Assembly: GCF_009649745.1 (NCBI RefSeq)
Contig: NZ_WJNG01000001.1
Coordinates: forward strand, 62,001 to 126,000
Source: Aquibacillus halophilus
Lineage (GTDB): Bacteria > Bacillota > Bacilli > Bacillales > Amphibacillaceae
Direction of reading: 5' to 3'
DNA length: 64,000 nt
The position numbers were made by a program, and so were the translations under genes. Shown in pieces: positions 17,931 through 27,330 of this stretch. The notes beneath the pieces were generated by a model that was not told where the DNA came from, searched no databases, and worked only from the letters and a program-made list of their open reading frames with translations. Each line of letters opens with the position of its first letter. Within the stretch, counting starts at the first letter, position 1.

Positions 17931-18803
17931 TTAAATATTTAGTTTAACTCCGCTTGTTTTTTGTTCTAACATTTTTTTTAATATCGTACCGATATGAGCT
18001 CCGGCTTCCAACGGAGAAGTTCCGACCTTATGAATGTTTGAGATAACAGTTCGATTAGATTCGACAATTCCTTTTCTTGGTCGATAACACATATAAGCAC
18101 TCATTGATTCGGAAGTGAGTAACCCGGGTCTTTCTCCAATTAAAATAACAAGTACTTCTGGTTGAAGGATTTCACCAATATGGTCCATGCACGCAACTCT
18201 ACCGCCCTTTACGAATAGGGGTGTACCCGTCTTCAATTGATTAATTTCTAACGAGTCAAGCAGGGATGGATAAACATCTCTTAAATTTGCATTAACAGCA
18301 TTCGCACTTAATCCATCTGATACCACAATCTGTACTTGTGCCTTAGCGATACATTCTTCCTTTAATACTGCAATACCATCCTCAGTAATAATCCTGCCTT
18401 TGTCAGGTCTTTTTAAATACTCTTCATTATTTTCATACATCGTTTCAATCCTTATAAACGAGAATTCATCGAGCAATTTATCATCGACTTCACCGTACAC
18501 AGAATCGACTGCGGCAGCATGATCAATCCTTAATTTCAACATGGTCTTTGTTAAAGGCCTAGTCCCTGCTCTCCATACAGCAATTCTAGCTGGAGTGCTT
18601 TCGATAATCTCGGTTACCCCGTCCTCCCATTTCGGGTTTGGTATATTGGAGGTCCGAATAGCTATCTCTTCTTGCATCTCTTCCGATGATTCTTCTGAAA
18701 CGAAATGGTCGTTATCCTCCTTAGGGGCTGAATCATTCATTTCCTCAGCTATACGCTCCATTACTTTATCGACCAATGCGTTGATATCCAGGTTCTTTTC
18801 CAT
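17931..18803 (-). CDS. eutC: Ethanolamine ammonia-lyase small subunit
   Basis: About 290 residues. Conserved EutC segments are visible: PARIAVWRAGTRPLT near 75, DHAAAVDSV, VVSDGLSANAVNANL near 165, VLILIGERPGLLTSESMSAYM near 225 and a terminal GTSPLEAGAHIG. With EutB it forms the adenosylcobalamin enzyme that turns ethanolamine into acetaldehyde and ammonia. A much earlier in-frame start exists, but GAGGGGGAG directly before the ATG at 18803 and the known N-terminus select that one. The first ~60 residues are acidic and poorly conserved, as is usual for the encapsulation-type leader of EutC. Confidence 0.95.
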   Translation of the reverse strand: MEKNLDINALVDKVMERIAEEMNDSAPKEDNDHFVSEESSEEMQEEIAIRTSNIPNPKWEDGVTEIIESTPARIAVWRAGTRPLTKTMLKLRIDHAAAVDSVYGEVDDKLLDEFSFIRIETMYENNEEYLKRPDKGRIITEDGIAVLKEECIAKAQVQIVVSDGLSANAVNANLRDVYPSLLDSLEINQLKTGTPLFVKGGRVACMDHIGEILQPEVLVILIGERPGLLTSESMSAYMCYRPRKGIVESNRTVISNIHKVGTSPLEAGAHIGTILKKMLEQKTSGVKLNI

Positions 18804-18826
18804 AAGCTCCCCCTCTTTTTTTACGA

Positions 18827-20188
18827 TTACATAAACATCGTGGGATCTCCTGCAGCCTTCGTTAATCTTCCATGTTCCATGATTCCCATTTTTTCTAACC
18901 ATTGTTCAAAGGCAGGAGCTGGTCTTAACTTAAGAACCTCTCTTAATGTAGCAATATCATGATAGCTTGTGGACTGATAATTCAACATACAGTCATCTGC
19001 CATTGGAACACCGATGATGAAGTTAACACCTGCCGCTCCCAGTAAGAGTGACAGATTATCCATATCATTCTGGTCCGCTTTTATGTGATTTGTGTAACAG
19101 ACATCCACACCCATCGGGAGTAAGTGCATTTTTCCCATAAAGTGATCTTCTAGTCCGGCCCGGGTTACCTGCTTCGTATCATATAAATACTCAGGACCGA
19201 TAAAACCAACAACTGTGTTAACAATGAAGGGGTTGTATTTTCTCGCTAGACCATAACATCTAGACTCTAAAGTCACCTGATCAATTCCATGATGTGCTTC
19301 CCCAGAAAGTTCGGAACCCTGACCTGTTTCGAAGTACCAGAGATTTGGACCTGGTGCCGTCCCTTCCTTACGAATTAACTCATCTGCTTCATTTAATAGA
19401 TCTTCATCTATGCCAAAAGCTTTATTTCCTAGCTCTGTTCCAGCAATACTTTGGAAAATCATATCGGCAGGAGCTCCATTTCGTATTGCCTTCATTTGTG
19501 TTGTAACATGAGCAAGCACGCAGTTTTGGGTAGGTATATCCCATTTAGTCATAACCTCTTTGGTTAAACTCAGGATATCCTTTACACTGTCGACCATATC
19601 AATAACAGGATTAATGCCAATAACTGCGTCGCCAATACCGTAGGACAATGCTTCATATAAGGAAGCTTTAATACCTGTTAGGTTATCTCTTGGGTGGTTA
19701 GGCTGAGCTCTTCCTGACAAGATTCCCTTCTGACCAATAGTAGCATTGCAATGTGTTGTTACTTCTATTTTCGCAGCAGCTTGAATCAGATCCAAGTTAG
19801 TCATTATTTTTGTTACAGCTGCTATCATTTCACTGGTTAGTCCACGGCTGATTCTCTTAATCTCGGAATCACCAATGATGCTACTAAGTAGATACTCTCT
19901 CAATTCAGCAATAGTCCAATTTTTAATTTCACTATATATTCTCTCGTTGATACCTTCATCAATAACACGTGAGACCTCATCTTGTTCAGGTGAAAGAAGT
20001 GGGTTACTACGTATATCAGAAAGAGTTAAATCCGCGAGAATATATTTTGCCGCAATTCTTTCTTTGGCATCCTGTGCTGAAATTCCTGCCAACTGGTCCC
20101 CTGACTTTTCCTCATTCGCCTTAGCCATAATTTCCTTCAAGTCTTGAAACTGATAGGTCTTTCCTAATAATACAGTTTTGGTATTCAT
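18827..20188 (-). CDS. eutB: Ethanolamine ammonia-lyase large subunit
   Basis: 453 residues, the standard EutB length. Seen: GILSGRAQPNHPRDN near 170, DAVIGINPVID near 200, LAHVTTQMKAIRNGAP near 245, SIAGTE, YFETGQGSELSGEAHHG near 305 and GPEYLYDTKQ near 350. It binds adenosylcobalamin and ethanolamine and makes acetaldehyde and ammonia in the microcompartment. GGAGGTGACATAATC precedes the ATG. Adjacent to eutA upstream (16 bp) and eutC downstream (23 bp). Confidence 0.97.
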   Translation of the reverse strand: MNTKTVLLGKTYQFQDLKEIMAKANEEKSGDQLAGISAQDAKERIAAKYILADLTLSDIRSNPLLSPEQDEVSRVIDEGINERIYSEIKNWTIAELREYLLSSIIGDSEIKRISRGLTSEMIAAVTKIMTNLDLIQAAAKIEVTTHCNATIGQKGILSGRAQPNHPRDNLTGIKASLYEALSYGIGDAVIGINPVIDMVDSVKDILSLTKEVMTKWDIPTQNCVLAHVTTQMKAIRNGAPADMIFQSIAGTELGNKAFGIDEDLLNEADELIRKEGTAPGPNLWYFETGQGSELSGEAHHGIDQVTLESRCYGLARKYNPFIVNTVVGFIGPEYLYDTKQVTRAGLEDHFMGKMHLLPMGVDVCYTNHIKADQNDMDNLSLLLGAAGVNFIIGVPMADDCMLNYQSTSYHDIATLREVLKLRPAPAFEQWLEKMGIMEHGRLTKAAGDPTMFM

Positions 20189-20204
20189 GATTATGTCACC
20201 TCCA

Positions 20205-21674
20205 TTATCCCTTAGAAAAAGCTAGTGTTTTTATAACGACAGGAACCATTGCTCCTGATAGAACTTCGCCAATGTCGATAAAGTCACCAAAATCAATAGA
20301 AATCTGATCAATACATAGAATACTTGGTTTCCCTTTACAGACCATGTAAAGCGTTTGTCCAAGAGCTTTAGCCATATCATCTTCACAAATTACTACTAAC
20401 GCTTCACTTTCAGGGAGGGTTGTTTTATATTCCTGTGATAGTATTTCAGCCAAGTTTCTCATAGAGGTGTACGAACATGTTCCAAGACCCTTAATTGCGA
20501 TTGCGAAGGGAGGCGATGTTGAGTCCCCGAAGAGCTCGATGCCTTGATGTAACAATTTCACTATTGTTAACTTAAGTATTTTAGGATGTGAAACCTGATA
20601 TGTATCCAAATCTAGCCTAAGAACTGGAAGATTTCTTAAAGGTAGCAATCCAGGTTCTATAAAAACAGTCGAACCGCTAATTTCCGTACTTTGCATGCCT
20701 GCACCGATCACGGTAGCTCTATTGGTTTGCTGAGGCTTGATCACACGAATAGATGGATAGTTGTTCAAAACAAGCTGTAACGATGATGCAAGCATAGGCC
20801 CGACGTCGCCGTATCTCGCCATCTCCTCCAAACTCTCAGGAGCCGGTTGGTTCATCAGTTTTCCGATGCCACCTGAAATCATGACCTCTTCTATTACTGG
20901 TAAATCATCAATCGGCTGCTCCATCACCAGTTCTTTTGCCGAAGTATCCAAAACATCTCCAGTTAAGTAGCTTAGAAAACTTTCGCTCCATCGTTGCATC
21001 AACTCCCTTAAAAAAGAAAAACTTACCGTCTGCCCAAGCTTCAATTCATAGCTATTCTGACCTAGCCAGGTTTGAATCGAGTCAGAAATATAGTTAAGCG
21101 TTCCATCCTTCTTTAAGCAAATTAACCTACCACCAACATGAAAGGTGATAGAGCCCAAATACTTTCCTCTATGGAAAAAAGAAACATTTGAGGTTCCCCC
21201 ACCAATATCCAAATTTGCTACTACCCCATGTATGTGATTAGACCGTTCCTGTGCACCTGCACCCTTGCCAGCAAGTAACGACTCTAAATCAGCCCCAGCA
21301 GATGCTACAACAAAGTCTCCAGATTTTTCGGCTAGAGCATGCGTAATATTTTCTGCATTACGTTTGTTCGCTGTTTCACCAGTTATGATTACAGCTCCAG
21401 TTTTTATATCACTTTGATTTATGCCCGATTTCTTGTATTCCTTGTTCAACCATAATGTGATTTTTTCCATATCAATTTCATCGGTTCCTGGTCGTATCGG
21501 CGTGTTCATGATCTCGCTTTTGTAGAGAAGCTTCCTGTCACTAATAGCATAACGAGGAAGGGCTACCAAGCTAGATTGACGGGATAACTTAAGTGAACTG
21601 AAAATCAGTTTAGTGGTGCTAGTACCTAAATCTATTCCCGCGCTCATAATCCACATATCTTCATTATTTATCAT
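20205..21674 (-). CDS. eutA: Ethanolamine ammonia-lyase reactivating factor EutA
   Basis: Actin-like ATPase fold: AGIDLGTSTTKLIFS near residue 12, GAVIITGETANKRNAE near 95, VANLDIGGGTSNVSFF near 170 and ISGGIGKLM near 285. It exchanges inactivated cobalamin cofactor on EutBC at the expense of ATP. The longest ORF starts at 21728, but GGAG before the ATG at 21674 and the protein family favour the shorter form. Its start overlaps the end of eutP by 11 bp. Confidence 0.95.
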   Translation of the reverse strand: MINNEDMWIMSAGIDLGTSTTKLIFSSLKLSRQSSLVALPRYAISDRKLLYKSEIMNTPIRPGTDEIDMEKITLWLNKEYKKSGINQSDIKTGAVIITGETANKRNAENITHALAEKSGDFVVASAGADLESLLAGKGAGAQERSNHIHGVVANLDIGGGTSNVSFFHRGKYLGSITFHVGGRLICLKKDGTLNYISDSIQTWLGQNSYELKLGQTVSFSFLRELMQRWSESFLSYLTGDVLDTSAKELVMEQPIDDLPVIEEVMISGGIGKLMNQPAPESLEEMARYGDVGPMLASSLQLVLNNYPSIRVIKPQQTNRATVIGAGMQSTEISGSTVFIEPGLLPLRNLPVLRLDLDTYQVSHPKILKLTIVKLLHQGIELFGDSTSPPFAIAIKGLGTCSYTSMRNLAEILSQEYKTTLPESEALVVICEDDMAKALGQTLYMVCKGKPSILCIDQISIDFGDFIDIGEVLSGAMVPVVIKTLAFSKG

Positions 21675-22110
21675 TTCGCCATCTCCATAATCGTTCACGA
21701 AGTTCATTGATCCCCTGATTAGTAACACATGAGGTAAACCATAGTTCCCCCTGTATAAGTGATTGTTGAAGAATTTGTTGTGCAGTTACGACTTTGGCAT
21801 CTGGGTGGTCAATCTTGGTAATAACCCCTATACACGGAACAGGAAATCCGCTTGAAAAACCTGGTGGAAATATATTTCGATCGTTGGTAGAATCTTGAAC
21901 CATTATGACTAAGGCTGTCTCAAATGAGGTAGCCATAAGGGATCGATAAAACATAGGATTTTCCGCGTACTCTCCTGGTGTGTCAATAAGCCAATCGTTA
22001 TAGTCCAAACTTTGTGTTTTGGACGCGGGTGTCTTGTCGTTTAGTAGGTGTTTCACTAGCGTTGACTTGCCGGCACCAATACTTCCAATCAACATAACTT
22101 TTCGTTCCAT
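21664..22110 (-). CDS. eutP: EutP/PduV-type small GTPase-like protein
   Basis: 148 residues with a P-loop (LIGSIGAGKSTL, residues 7-18), DYNDWLIDTPGEY near 40 (switch/Walker B region with DTPG), and GVITKIDHPDA near 95 (the TKxD guanine motif). EutP/PduV proteins are linked to microcompartment handling, and an acetate-kinase activity has been described for EutP. The ATG overlaps the eutS stop by one base. Confidence 0.93.
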   Translation of the reverse strand: MERKVMLIGSIGAGKSTLVKHLLNDKTPASKTQSLDYNDWLIDTPGEYAENPMFYRSLMATSFETALVIMVQDSTNDRNIFPPGFSSGFPVPCIGVITKIDHPDAKVVTAQQILQQSLIQGELWFTSCVTNQGINELRERLWRWRNDK

Positions 22111-22451
22111 CAGGACCTAGTCAATACTGCCGGTGTATATTTTAATTTTTCGGTTATAAATATGTTAACTGCATCTAGTGCCATTTCAACTGCAGAAACT
22201 TCCCCAGTTATCACTAGTGATCCTGTGAATCTATCAAGATAGCCTATCGAAATATCCGCGGATTTGGTAGCAATATCGGCTGCAATGATTGCCGTTTCCG
22301 TTGGAGTCAAGGTCATAATTCCTATCGCTCCTGCTTCTTTGATTCCAAGCCTTGTGTATAGCTGTTGATCGGGGTTAGCTATAACATGTGCAAGTGTCAT
22401 CTGTTTACCAGGTACATACTCTTGTATTACTCTTTGCTTTTCAATATCCAT
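22110..22451 (-). CDS. eutS: Microcompartment shell protein EutS
   Basis: About 113 residues, circularly permuted BMC fold. The N-terminus carries RVIQEYVPGKQMTLAHVIAN, then GAIGIMTLTPTETAIIA near 45 and GYLDRFTGSLVITG near 75, all EutS hallmarks. AGGAGG spaced 6 nt from the ATG at 22451 overrides a longer reading from 22472. Builds the hexameric facets of the shell. Confidence 0.95.
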   Translation of the reverse strand: MDIEKQRVIQEYVPGKQMTLAHVIANPDQQLYTRLGIKEAGAIGIMTLTPTETAIIAADIATKSADISIGYLDRFTGSLVITGEVSAVEMALDAVNIFITEKLKYTPAVLTRS

Positions 22452-22490
22452 CTTTGTCCTCCTATCGACCAAGAGTTCAATAGTTTAAAG

Positions 22491-22769
22491 TTACTTGCTT
22501 ACGTCGTGTACCTCAAAAGAATCAACTATACCGACAATGACAGCATCTACCGGTATCTGTTTATTTAGAAATAAGTTGCGTGCAGGATTACCTCTAGAAA
22601 CAATCACCTTTTCGCCTATTCCTGCACCTATTCGGTCGGCTGCAACAACTGTCTGGCCGCTTTCATTTTCTTTCCAGTCGATGGGTTGAATAATCATTAG
22701 CTTTAAATTTTCCATTCCCACTTCCTTTTGCGTCGCCCAAACACTCCCTATCACTGTTCCTACAAACAT
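22491..22769 (-). CDS. eutN: Microcompartment vertex protein EutN/CcmL family
   Basis: 92-residue BMC-P pentamer: MFVGTVIGSVWATQK at the start, LKLMIIQPID near 22, VAADRIGAGIGEKVIVSRG near 42, and VDAVIVGIVDSFEV near the end. It caps the shell vertices. The ATG overlaps the preceding stop by one base (TAATG). Confidence 0.95.
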   Translation of the reverse strand: MFVGTVIGSVWATQKEVGMENLKLMIIQPIDWKENESGQTVVAADRIGAGIGEKVIVSRGNPARNLFLNKQIPVDAVIVGIVDSFEVHDVSK

Positions 22770-23575
22770 TAGGCCTCACCTTCATTTCCATAATGAAGTT
22801 CAATCCCTTTCTCACGAAACAAATCCTTAGCTAAAGGAGATACCTTGGTACGTTTACTTAGGTGCAAGCTACTACCCTTCTTGTGACCTGAATCTAATAT
22901 TGAAGGTACATCATTTGCAGTAATTAATGTTCCATAATCCGGCACCTGTACAGAGGGGTTACTAGATGTTGTGCTTTCAAGCTGTGCAAGTCCTTTCACC
23001 TTGGTAACAACTGTATTAGTCAAATCAGTAATCCTGCAAAATTCAATTCCTAGTTCGCTCATTTCCTCTTTTAAACTTAAAAACAACTTCTTGTATCCAC
23101 TAGGTAAGGTCAGAGTCTTTAGACCAAGACGATCCGAACGCTTAATACCTGAACCATCATCGCCAACAATGACAAATTTATTAAGTAACATAGCGAAAAA
23201 AACTATTTCGGATTTGACACTCCCTTTTAGACCCTTTGCAATACGAGCGGCATTATCTACATCTATTTCCGGTATGATAACCCCGTCATACTCCCTAGGA
23301 AGTTCAATTGGAGCAGGTGCATATTCATCGGCTGCAATCACTCTATTTGAACCAGTGCTTTCTACTTTGTGTAAGCCAAGCCAAGAGGATGTATCACCAT
23401 CAAGGAAAAGCATGTCATAGCTAATACCTTCATTTTGAAGCTCAATAAAATGATCAAGGAAGGACTCATGTGCCGTGCTATCGCAAAAAATATAAAGTAA
23501 TTTAGCTTTCCTTACTTGGTCCTCGGATTTGATAAGTTCTTTTACTATTGTTTCAACCATAAGTTTGATATCCAA
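22769..23575 (-). CDS. Eut-operon protein of unknown function with C-terminal microcompartment-type segment
   Basis: 268 residues. The body looks like a flavoprotein-like alpha/beta fold (LLYIFCDST near 26, MLFLDGD near 55, DGVIIPEIDVDNAARIAKGL near 100). I take it for the Firmicute-specific ethanolamine-operon family (TIGR02536-like), absent from enterobacterial eut operons, with no assigned activity. The last ~25 residues (TKVSPLAKDLFREKGIELHY) repeat the pattern found at the N-terminus of the neighbouring PduL (TILTPAAKDFLKDRGISYEV). That shared pattern suggests a common targeting or docking element. Overlaps eutN by one base and follows pduL by 13 bp. Confidence 0.7.
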   Translation of the reverse strand: MDIKLMVETIVKELIKSEDQVRKAKLLYIFCDSTAHESFLDHFIELQNEGISYDMLFLDGDTSSWLGLHKVESTGSNRVIAADEYAPAPIELPREYDGVIIPEIDVDNAARIAKGLKGSVKSEIVFFAMLLNKFVIVGDDGSGIKRSDRLGLKTLTLPSGYKKLFLSLKEEMSELGIEFCRITDLTNTVVTKVKGLAQLESTTSSNPSVQVPDYGTLITANDVPSILDSGHKKGSSLHLSKRTKVSPLAKDLFREKGIELHYGNEGEA

Positions 23576-23588
23576 AACATCACCTTCC

Positions 23589-24368
23589 TTAGGTGCCTGA
23601 GAACAGATTGTTGTCTTTTGAAACCATCGTTACATAATCACCAGTAGTTATAAATCCAGCATTTGCTTCATCCATATCAATATGAAAATCAAGCGAAAAA
23701 TTCGAGTTAACACGAATAATTACTTCATTAAAAGTAACCGAACGATCTTGGGAAGATTTTAATGAAATCCTGTCACCATCTGTTACTTGATATATTTTCG
23801 CATCGTCGAAAGACATATGGACATGACATTTTGCGATAATAACACCTTGAGTTAACGTAATTGTTCCTTTAGGACCTTCAATAACAATCCCAGGTGTATC
23901 GTTTAAATCTCCTGAAAGCTTAACCATAGGTCTTAACCCTAGATGAAAGGAGTCAGTTTTAGAAACCTCTACTTGCGTTACATCTCGAGAAGGGCCAAGA
24001 ATTCGAACCCTCTTTATCGTGCCTTTACTTCCAATAAGATTCACTTGCTCAACGGCTGCGAACTGTCCTTTTTGAGATAGTTCTTTCATTGACGTTAGCA
24101 CATACCCTTTACCAAATAGTATATTTATATCTTCTTGAGATAGATGTACATGTCGGTTGGAGACTCCCACTGGAATGGGAGGATAACCTCCTTGTCTGAT
24201 CTGTTCTTCCTCTTTCTTCACATCCGCGACAACCTCATATGAGATACCCCTATCCTTTAGGAAGTCTTTTGCAGCAGGTGTTAGAATTGTGTTTTTGGCG
24301 ATTGAATAAGGATTTGGGATGCCTTTAGCAAGCATCACTCTTAACTTTGATTCGGTAACAATCCCCAT
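23589..24368 (-). CDS. pduL: Phosphate acyltransferase PduL type (acetyl-CoA to acetyl phosphate)
   Basis: About 259 residues. After an N-terminal segment with TPAAKDFL (about residues 22-45) come two PduL domains carrying the zinc ligands: VGVSNRHVHLS near 70 and AKCHVHMSFDDA near 185. It converts acetyl-CoA made by EutE into acetyl phosphate, recycling CoA inside the compartment, and replaces EutD. The ORF is open 24 codons further upstream, but those codons overlap the BMC gene, so the ATG at 24368 is preferred (AGAGAG precedes it). Confidence 0.93.
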   Translation of the reverse strand: MGIVTESKLRVMLAKGIPNPYSIAKNTILTPAAKDFLKDRGISYEVVADVKKEEEQIRQGGYPPIPVGVSNRHVHLSQEDINILFGKGYVLTSMKELSQKGQFAAVEQVNLIGSKGTIKRVRILGPSRDVTQVEVSKTDSFHLGLRPMVKLSGDLNDTPGIVIEGPKGTITLTQGVIIAKCHVHMSFDDAKIYQVTDGDRISLKSSQDRSVTFNEVIIRVNSNFSLDFHIDMDEANAGFITTGDYVTMVSKDNNLFSGT

Positions 24369-24381
24369 AGTCTCTCTTTGC

Positions 24382-24666
24382 TTATCCTTCAAGCTTAGGT
24401 AGGATAGATTCAATATCAGAATGCGGACGAGCAATAACATGAACGGAAATAAGCTCCCCTACTTTTTCTGCAGCTGCAGCACCGGCATCTGTTGCTGCTT
24501 TAACTGCTCCTACATCACCTCGAACCATAACAGTAACAAGACCGCCTCCGACGTGGACTTTGCCGACTAAACGAACGTTAGCAGCTTTCACCATTGCATC
24601 CGCAGCTTCAATTGATCCGACCAAACCTTTCGTTTCTAACATTCCTAATGCTGATAATTCTGCCAT
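24382..24666 (-). CDS. eutM: Microcompartment shell hexamer, EutM/PduA type
   Basis: 94-residue single BMC domain: [20 protein letters not shown] at the start, [22 protein letters not shown] near 38-60 and [12 protein letters not shown] near the end. It has no extension, so it is the major facet protein. Confidence 0.93.
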   Translation of the reverse strand: MAELSALGMLETKGLVGSIEAADAMVKAANVRLVGKVHVGGGLVTVMVRGDVGAVKAATDAGAAAAEKVGELISVHVIARPHSDIESILPKLEG

Positions 24667-24695
24667 TTTCTTTTCCTCCTTAGAGTTCTAATTGA

Positions 24696-26174
24696 CTATT
24701 GTTTTAGCTCTGACAATATACTTTTAACTATATTAAATACTTCATCACGATTAACCTGGGTTTGTACTTGTAAAAGATCTTCTTGCTTTTTCTGTGCCGT
24801 TTTTACTGGTGCTTCCATTTCTCGAACCCCAAAAGCAACTCTCTTAATATTTAACAGATGCATCGGACCAATATTATCCGTGGTAATGTTATTGCCAAAT
24901 GTTCCGCAACCCAGTGTTAACGAGGGTTGAATACCTGTTGTTGCACCAATACCGCCAAAGGTTGTGCCAGAGTTGATAATGATTCTGGAAGCTGGCATTT
25001 CAAGGCCGAAAGCTTCAATAACCGATTCTTCCAAACAATGTATTCCGAGGGTGTGGCCTAAACCTCCCAGTTCTAGTAGTTTCCCACATAACTCACGTCC
25101 CTCAATCCAGTCAGTTGCAGTATAGAGAGCAAGAATCGGACAAAGCTTCTCAACAGAAAATGGATGATTTATCCCTATCTCCTGTTCTTCAGCAATTAGC
25201 AAGTCACAATCTATAGGAATAGTTATTCCCGCAATTTCTGCTATCACTTGTGGGGATTTTCCAACAATACCAGGATTCATTCCTGAACCCGCCATAATTA
25301 TTGCAGCAACCTTAGTCTTTTCATCGTCATTCAAAAAGTAAGCCCCTTGCCGTTCTAATTCTTGTTTCAATGCTTTTTTAATTTGGAGATCGACGACAAT
25401 TGCTTGTTCAGAGGCACATATGGTTCCATAATCAAAGGTTTTACTTTGAATTATTTGCTTTACTGATTGACCAAGATCTGCACTAGTGTGGAAATAAACT
25501 GGAACATTTCCTGGACCAACGCCATATGCAGGTTTACCAGAGCTGTACGCTGACTTAACCATTGCGGTTCCGCCAGTTGCTAGAATCAGATCAGTATCTG
25601 TATGAGCCATCAACTCCTTAGTGGCTGACATCGAAAGCTTTGTTAAACATTGGATAACATCCTCAGGAGCCCCCATCTTTTTCACCGCTGCTCTAAGAAT
25701 AGTGACTGCCTCCAATGTACACTTTTGGGCAGATGGATGCGGACTGAAAACAATAGCATTGCGTGACTTCAAAGCTATTAACGATTTGAAGATAACTGTT
25801 GAAGTGGGATTCGTCGATGGTACAATACCAGCAATCACACCAACCGGTTGAGCTACTTCCCATACCTTTTTCACTTCATCTTTATTGATAATCCCTACTG
25901 TTTTGAGATTTTTTATTCCTTCATACACCTGAACGCTCGCAAATAAGTTCTTCGCTGTTTTATCAACGACATTCCCAAATCCAGTTTCCTTGACTGCGAT
26001 AGTCGCTAGGGTTTCAGAATGTTCTGTAGCAGCTTCGGATAACCCCAGGACTATTTCATCAATTTGAATTTGGGACATTTTTCCCAAAAAGGCTTGAGCT
26101 TCTTTAGCCTGCTGGAGTGCATTACGAACTTCTTGAATAGCTTGGAGATCGTCATCAAGCTTCACATGCTTCAA
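24696..26174 (-). CDS. eutE: Acetaldehyde dehydrogenase (acylating)
   Basis: 492 residues. CoA-dependent ALDH fold with the catalytic Cys in [12 protein letters not shown] near 255, [16 protein letters not shown] near 115, and the glycine-rich [17 protein letters not shown] near 405. It turns acetaldehyde into acetyl-CoA with NAD. The start overlaps the preceding BMC gene stop by 4 bp (ATGA). An amphipathic N-terminal stretch (residues 1-20) could serve as encapsulation peptide. Confidence 0.95.
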   Translation of the reverse strand: MKHVKLDDDLQAIQEVRNALQQAKEAQAFLGKMSQIQIDEIVLGLSEAATEHSETLATIAVKETGFGNVVDKTAKNLFASVQVYEGIKNLKTVGIINKDEVKKVWEVAQPVGVIAGIVPSTNPTSTVIFKSLIALKSRNAIVFSPHPSAQKCTLEAVTILRAAVKKMGAPEDVIQCLTKLSMSATKELMAHTDTDLILATGGTAMVKSAYSSGKPAYGVGPGNVPVYFHTSADLGQSVKQIIQSKTFDYGTICASEQAIVVDLQIKKALKQELERQGAYFLNDDEKTKVAAIIMAGSGMNPGIVGKSPQVIAEIAGITIPIDCDLLIAEEQEIGINHPFSVEKLCPILALYTATDWIEGRELCGKLLELGGLGHTLGIHCLEESVIEAFGLEMPASRIIINSGTTFGGIGATTGIQPSLTLGCGTFGNNITTDNIGPMHLLNIKRVAFGVREMEAPVKTAQKKQEDLLQVQTQVNRDEVFNIVKSILSELKQ

Positions 26175-26632
26175 CTCCTTTTTACGTTTGTTTCATCGAG
26201 CATTCTTAATAATGTCGCTTTTTTCGCCTTATTGATTTCGCTTGATGAAAGCGGGAACCCAGTTAACCCTTTAACATAACTACGCAGCTCGGAAACTAAC
26301 ATACTAGCAGGCTCTTTCTGATTGTCTACAAGCTTGTCAGATTTGTTAGAAGTGCGTTCTAATTTGTTAATCAGTTTTGCTACATCCTGCTGAGGTCTTG
26401 GGATAACATGAGAAGATAGTAATTGTCCCATTGTTCTTGCTTGCTCGGCTCCTGCATCTACTGCGGCTTTGACCGATGCTACATCACCTGTTAAGTAGAC
26501 AGTGACGATACCAGCATCTGCTTTTTGATAATTAATAATCTTAACATTTGCGGCTTTTGTGGCTGCATCGGCGGCAGCAATTAAAGCAGGGAACCCCAAT
26601 GTTTCAATCATTCCAAGCGCTTCTTTTGACAT
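26171..26632 (-). CDS. BMC shell protein with C-terminal SAP/HeH-like extension (EutK-like)
   Basis: 153 residues. Residues 1-90 are a BMC domain (ALGMIETLGFPALIAAADAA, then VTVYLTGDVASVKAA, then SHVIPRPQQDV). After a charged linker (about 91-110) comes a helical domain with the pattern SELRSYVKGLTGFPLS then KAKKATLLRMLDE. The layout parallels EutK of enterobacteria (BMC plus a nucleic-acid-binding-like tail). The tail's helix-extended loop-helix look (LR--K---G-P-S---K-KK--LL-ML) resembles SAP/HeH/Rho-N motifs. The binding function is inferred. Confidence 0.85.
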   Translation of the reverse strand: MSKEALGMIETLGFPALIAAADAATKAANVKIINYQKADAGIVTVYLTGDVASVKAAVDAGAEQARTMGQLLSSHVIPRPQQDVAKLINKLERTSNKSDKLVDNQKEPASMLVSELRSYVKGLTGFPLSSSEINKAKKATLLRMLDETNVKRS

Positions 26633-26649
26633 AATTCATCCACCCTTTA

Positions 26650-27303
26650 CTAATAGGTTTGAGGTTGGACGGAAACAGCACGAACTGTTTCCGCAAATGC
26701 TTCTGCAGCTGCCATACATGCTGATTGCGATCCCGTCAGTAATCCTCCAGCAAAATTAGTTTCTGTCGGCGGTCCATAAAAAAGCTTTAACGACACATCC
26801 GCCGCTTTTAATGCAGCATCCAAACCACACAATGCCTCGATTGGAGGGGCTATTAAATAAGCAAGTGGATCTCCTTCTCGAATAGAAGCCATTTGTGATA
26901 GATAAGTTCCTGTTCTTGAAATAACGTGTGCATAATATGTATGGCTTCCTTCCTCATCTAAAGCGTAAAAGCACGCCCCTTCTTTCATGACAGATAGCGC
27001 AGCGTCAAGACCACTCCTAACTTCCTCAGGAGACTCGCCTCCAAGAATACCGATAAATTCCCCAGATAATGGTCCTGAAGCGTGAGATGACCCGGCATAA
27101 AAGGATTTTGCATACACTACTTCAACCGCAGCTCTCTTCGTTGCTTCATCGACTGCCGTATAACCAACATCGTCAATTGTTGAAGTAATTAAGCCTAAAC
27201 TTCTTATGTGGGGGGATAAATTTAGATGGGAAACAAGTCCTTGATCGACCATTGGAATAATACGGATAGATAACGGAACAGCCCTAATCGGTGTTTCTCT
27301 CAC
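26650..27303 (-). CDS. eutL: Microcompartment trimeric shell protein EutL
   Basis: Tandem-BMC protein: LSIRIIPMVDQGL, then SPHIRSLGLITSTIDDVGYTA near 35, YAKSFYAGSSHASGPLSGE near 70, HVISRTGTYLS near 135 and TETNFAGGLLTGSQSACMAA near 190. EutL trimers form gated pores. A longer ATG start at 27318 lacks a ribosome site, whereas GGAGG lies 8 nt before the GTG at 27303. The resulting 217 residues match the usual EutL length. First of the microcompartment genes in transcription order. Confidence 0.93.
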   Translation of the reverse strand: MRETPIRAVPLSIRIIPMVDQGLVSHLNLSPHIRSLGLITSTIDDVGYTAVDEATKRAAVEVVYAKSFYAGSSHASGPLSGEFIGILGGESPEEVRSGLDAALSVMKEGACFYALDEEGSHTYYAHVISRTGTYLSQMASIREGDPLAYLIAPPIEALCGLDAALKAADVSLKLFYGPPTETNFAGGLLTGSQSACMAAAEAFAETVRAVSVQPQTY

Positions 27304-27330
27304 AACTTGTTCCTCCATTCTCTTGCTTAT

